This document shows, piece by piece, positions 7,464-8,107 of a DNA stretch of 8,107 bases (position 1 is the first letter of the stretch; each line of letters begins with the position of its first letter). The DNA comes from Flavobacteriales bacterium (GTDB lineage Bacteria; Bacteroidota; Bacteroidia; Flavobacteriales_D; Crocinitomicaceae). Position numbers and translations under genes: made by a program. The DNA is taken from NCBI GenBank assembly GCA_009926905.1, contig RFNX01000636.1, positions 1 to 8,107 of the forward strand, in the 5' to 3' direction. The notes beneath the pieces were generated by a model. The model saw only the letters and a program-made list of their open reading frames with translations, ran no database searches and was not told the DNA's origin.

Positions 7464-8079
7464 TAAAAAATATTTCTTACTTGTAGTAACAACACTAATT
7501 TTGTTATTCAATAGAGTGTACTCTCAAAAGATATCAATTTATGGAAGCATTTTAGAGAACGGGATTGAATCAAAGTGTAATTGGTATTTTGAAGGCGATA
7601 AAGCTTGTATGGAATTGATTTTTAGAAATCAAGAAAATTCAATTACAACAACAAGATTAATAATGAATTCCTCAAATCAACAGTTAAAAATTGTAACAAT
7701 TAACAACGAATCAAGAAACTGTTATTCTACCATTGCGGATAGTATTAAAGATACAAAATCTAAAACTATTAACTTTGTTTCTACTCACATAAAAAAAGAA
7801 TTTGACATTTTTGGAATATGTACAAAAATCCAAGCAAGAGATGTGACAAATGAATATTTAATTTACGTTTTTGAAAATGAAAATATTAACTTGTCAAGGT
7901 TTCAAACATTTATTAAAAATGACAAAATCTTTGAGTTCATTAGCTCTACCAAAAGTAATCAATTCCCTGTTCAAGCAATTACAACTTTATCAAATGGAGA
8001 ACTACAAAGATCCTATTTAGCTGAAACTTATTCTTTAGAAGTGCCATCTTATATATTTAGTACAGAAAGTTGCAATTAG
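7456..8079 (+). CDS. Small secreted protein, DUF4412-like pattern
   Basis: The 207-residue product has a signal peptide (hydrophobic segment about 6-18, predicted cleavage S23/Q24). The remainder is mainly beta, with an early 'WYFEGDKACMEL' (43-54), a middle 'KKEFDIFGICTKIQA' (113-127) and 'EYLIYVFENENI' (133-144), and a late 'FPVQAITTLSNGELQ' (160-174). This order resembles DUF4412-type Bacteroidota exported proteins, where a line about residue modification or 'GYKC/T' is followed by a strand, then 'P...' and a final beta section; I recognise the pattern only loosely. Five cysteines (41, 51, 89, 122, 206) could form disulphides after export. It has no T9SS sorting domain. Its ATG overlaps the stop of the glycine-rich protein gene by 8 bases, so it is probably co-translated with it and is the last gene of the cluster visible here. 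Function unknown. Confidence 0.8.
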   Translation: MTNKKYFLLVVTTLILLFNRVYSQKISIYGSILENGIESKCNWYFEGDKACMELIFRNQENSITTTRLIMNSSNQQLKIVTINNESRNCYSTIADSIKDTKSKTINFVSTHIKKEFDIFGICTKIQARDVTNEYLIYVFENENINLSRFQTFIKNDKIFEFISSTKSNQFPVQAITTLSNGELQRSYLAETYSLEVPSYIFSTESCN

Positions 8080-8107
8080 TTGTTATGCAATTTCAGTAAC
8101 AATATTA

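Noticed and set aside
8083..8106. Possible C-terminal end of a convergent minus-strand gene
   Set aside because: The minus strand is open here and ends in TAA at 8083-8085, but only seven codons are visible and there is no terminator between it and the stop at 8079; too short to support.

Overview
The window looks like a chromosomal segment of a low-GC member of the Bacteroidota, most likely the Flavobacteriia (a Fluviicola- or Crocinitomicaceae-like organism is a guess). The evidence is two C-terminal type A sorting domains of the type IX secretion system (T9SS), start codons preceded by A/T-rich sequence rather than purine-rich Shine-Dalgarno sites, a TAnnTTTG-like promoter hexamer, and signal peptides that all place a Gln just after the predicted cleavage site. 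All seven genes lie on the plus strand and gene density is high; the longest non-coding stretch is about 115 bp.

Layout. (1) Bases 1-1665 hold the 3' part of a large secreted protein (jelly-roll or MAM-like domain, Ig/CARDB-like domain, second beta domain, T9SS sorting domain). It is closed by a textbook terminator at 1684-1713. (2) Bases 1781-4259 hold a two-gene housekeeping pair: pabB (aminodeoxychorismate synthase component I, folate pathway) overlapping tilS (tRNA(Ile)-lysidine synthetase). (3) Bases 4314-8079 hold four tightly packed genes whose products all carry signal peptides. They are a minimal T9SS cargo, a small outer-membrane beta-barrel, a 670-residue modular surface protein with a glycine-rich C-terminal region resembling phage receptor-binding tips, and a small secreted protein with a DUF4412-like pattern. 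Spacing is ATGA overlap, 10 bp gap and 8 bp overlap, so they are probably one transcript.

How they may work together. The pabB-tilS pair is ordinary metabolism and translation. The last four genes look like a cell-surface module: one barrel in the outer membrane and three exported proteins, one of them adhesin-like. Its function is not known to me. The glycine-rich protein is the most interesting object in the window. No RNA genes, CRISPR arrays, insertion sequences or attachment sites were seen.
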